Part shown: positions 62,995 to 64,000 of the stretch, piece after piece
Position numbering within the stretch: position 1 is the stretch's first letter
How the letters are laid out: every line of letters begins with the position of its first letter
NCBI GenBank assembly: GCA_029269725.1
Contig: JARJHS010000003.1
Span: 1 to 64,000, forward strand
From: Pollutibacter soli
Lineage (GTDB): Bacteria; Bacteroidota; Bacteroidia; Chitinophagales; Chitinophagaceae
DNA: 64,000 bases
Direction: 5' to 3'
Position numbers and translations under genes: made by a program
Notes under the pieces: model-generated
Database searches by the model: none
Told to the model about the DNA's origin: nothing
The model's input: the letters and a program-made list of their open reading frames with translations, nothing else

Positions 62995-63501
62995 TTATTT
63001 CAGTTTAATGACTGGTTTCAACTTATAGTCGCCAGTACCTTCCTGGTGGATGGATAAAGCAGCATCAAAATCAGCAACCAGTGAATCGATATCTCTGCTC
63101 AACGCTTTCTGCAGTTTAATTTTTAACCCCGATTCACTTCCACTGGGAATCGTCAGCGGATAAGTTTGTCCGGAAATCACAATGCTGTTAGCATCTCCCA
63201 GTACAAATCTCACTTCCTGCAAAACATCCAAAGGAACAACTGCCGTTGCAACTACAGTATCAAGGCCATTCTGATATTCAAGCAAATTATAAATGCCCTG
63301 GTTGGTAGGTAAAGAAATCCAATCGTGCTTCTGCAATTTTACTCTTACCTCCCTGATGTCCACATTTACTGCTGATGCATTGTAAGGAGCATCGGTAAGA
63401 TGAATTTTCAGCTGGGTAGTTTCCTCTTTGTCTTTTGTACAGGAAGCCAATCCAAGCAATGCTGTTAAACCAAAAAGACCAACAAGTTTCAGGATACGCA
63501 T
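62995..63501 (-). CDS. DUF4382 domain lipoprotein
   Basis: This 168-residue lipoprotein has signal 'LVGLFGLTALLGLASC' (Cys21). The DUF4382 beta-sandwich follows, with 'LKIHLTDAPYNASAVNVDIR' as its hallmark opening, then 'YNLLEYQNGLDTVVATAVVP', 'VRFVLGDANSIVISGQTYPL' and 'GLKIKLQKALSRDIDSLVAD'. It ends 'GDYKLKPVIKLK'. The family is widespread in marine and soil bacteria and has no assigned function. It is transcribed alone, with a strong terminator. Confidence 0.9.
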   Translation of the reverse strand: MRILKLVGLFGLTALLGLASCTKDKEETTQLKIHLTDAPYNASAVNVDIREVRVKLQKHDWISLPTNQGIYNLLEYQNGLDTVVATAVVPLDVLQEVRFVLGDANSIVISGQTYPLTIPSGSESGLKIKLQKALSRDIDSLVADFDAALSIHQEGTGDYKLKPVIKLK

Positions 63502-63757
63502 AAATGATTATTTGTCTTCCCAGAATGAAAAAACTATGCCATTGAGTACCCAAAAACCGTGACTAAAAGCTAAAATTGGGAAGAGGCGATTTGTTCGCTG
63601 GAAAATAGACGTTTATGTATTGAATAACCTGTTAATTGCCGGGCGGAATTTTGTAAAAAATTACGATAGTGCATTTCGGGTGAATAAACTTTCGGCTTTT
63701 CAAACAGCCATCCCACGGGGGCTTTTTTTGCCGCCTTCGGCGATCTTCTAAATGCAG

Positions 63758-63799
63758 CACACGGAGGAAGCTGAGAAACAGCCCGCAGAGGAGAGAGAG
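63758..63799. repeat. CGGAGGA-word repeat, left arm
   Basis: CACGGAGGAAGCTGAG and CGCAGAGGAGAGAGAG words form the left arm of a loose inverted pair with 63899-63936. Confidence 0.4.
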
Positions 63800-63898
63800 T
63801 CTTAATATTAGAGTGCTTTTAAAAATTCTGAAAATTACTTATTGCTCTTATTTTTTAGTTAAGAGAAATGTCAATCGCTAAATCCATTATTTAATTTT

Positions 63899-63936
63899 TC
63901 TCCTCCGCGTATATTCCTCCGCATGCTCTGCGTTCC
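63899..63936. repeat. TCCTCCGCG-word repeat, right arm (inverted)
   Basis: TCCTCCGCGTATATTCCTCC and GCATGCTCTGCG words are roughly the reverse complement of the words at 63758-63799, with about 100 AT-rich bases between. Confidence 0.4.
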
Positions 63937-64000
63937 GGCTGTTCCCATCGCCACAGGCGATTAAAAAAAATCCGAAGCACACAATCCGCCATTCGAAGTG

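Larger units (their letters stand above)
63502..64000. other. Non-coding right end of the window
   Basis: No ORF of coding quality is present. It should hold the promoter of the DUF4382 gene. Two purine/pyrimidine word runs (63758-63799 and 63899-63936) are listed as repeats. A small hairpin TCGCC/GGCGA lies near 63950. Confidence 0.4.

Noticed and set aside
1-64000. tRNA or rRNA genes, insertion sequences or prophage
   Set aside because: No cloverleaf, rRNA core sequence, transposase, integrase or phage structural gene was recognised on either strand.

Overview
The window looks like a chromosomal segment of a Bacteroidota bacterium, most likely of the Chitinophagaceae or a close relative. 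The basis is two SusC/SusD pairs, several Bacteroidota-type histidine kinases (seven-bladed propeller, 7TM-DISM and repeated 'LERVR' modules, all with the same transmitter core), many Sec lipoproteins, a SWIB protein with a lysine/alanine tail, general absence of Shine-Dalgarno sequences, and promoter-like TAnnTTTG boxes. No rRNA, tRNA, insertion sequence, phage gene or CRISPR array was recognised.

Layout. 1-9.7 kb: a DUF4142 lipoprotein, two large sensor kinases, a sugar-phosphate isomerase/epimerase interrupted by an in-frame stop, a DoxX membrane protein and a c-type cytochrome lipoprotein. 10.0-11.8 kb: a two-gene operon of an exported intradiol dioxygenase-like protein and an exported amidohydrolase. 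12.0-23.1 kb: a minus-strand operon, the most unusual part of the window. In transcription order it encodes a class III nucleotide cyclase fused to TIR-like domains, two giant paralogous nSTAND1-type ATPases each with a single membrane helix, and a 7-TM protein. A palindromic repeat array (23.3-23.5 kb) and a third large kinase lie upstream. 26.8-28.8 kb: a small heat-shock protein, a possible small ORF and a ROK regulator. 29.3-34.4 kb: SusCD pair 1, with a long leader that holds a 50-codon ORF. 35-38 kb: a PLP-dependent trans-sulfuration-type lyase, a CBS protein, a small membrane protein and a TetR regulator. 38.3-47.0 kb: SusCD pair 2 preceded by two perfect palindromes (likely operators), then an alkaline-phosphatase-fold phosphodiesterase and a GH3 glycosidase. 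47.6 kb: the SWIB protein. 48.1-53.6 kb: a tight sugar operon of GH88-like hydrolase, TIM-barrel isomerase, Gfo/Idh/MocA dehydrogenase, SDR and MFS transporter. 53.8-64 kb: a lipoprotein with three GHRCDIPVG repeats, a GH13 amylase lipoprotein, a PAS kinase divergent from a response regulator, a DUF4412 protein, a MarC protein, an alditol-oxidase-like flavoprotein and a DUF4382 lipoprotein.

Functional reading. Much of the window is glycan uptake and breakdown: two SusCD importers, GH3, GH13, GH88, ROK and TetR control, and a sugar oxidation/isomerisation operon. The cyclase-TIR/nSTAND1 operon does not fit that theme and resembles a sensor-effector (conflict or stress) module. Intergenic spaces carry several families of short-word near-tandem repeats (AACGTT words, CTGC words, ACGAA words, GACCTG..AGGTC palindromes), mostly just downstream of genes.
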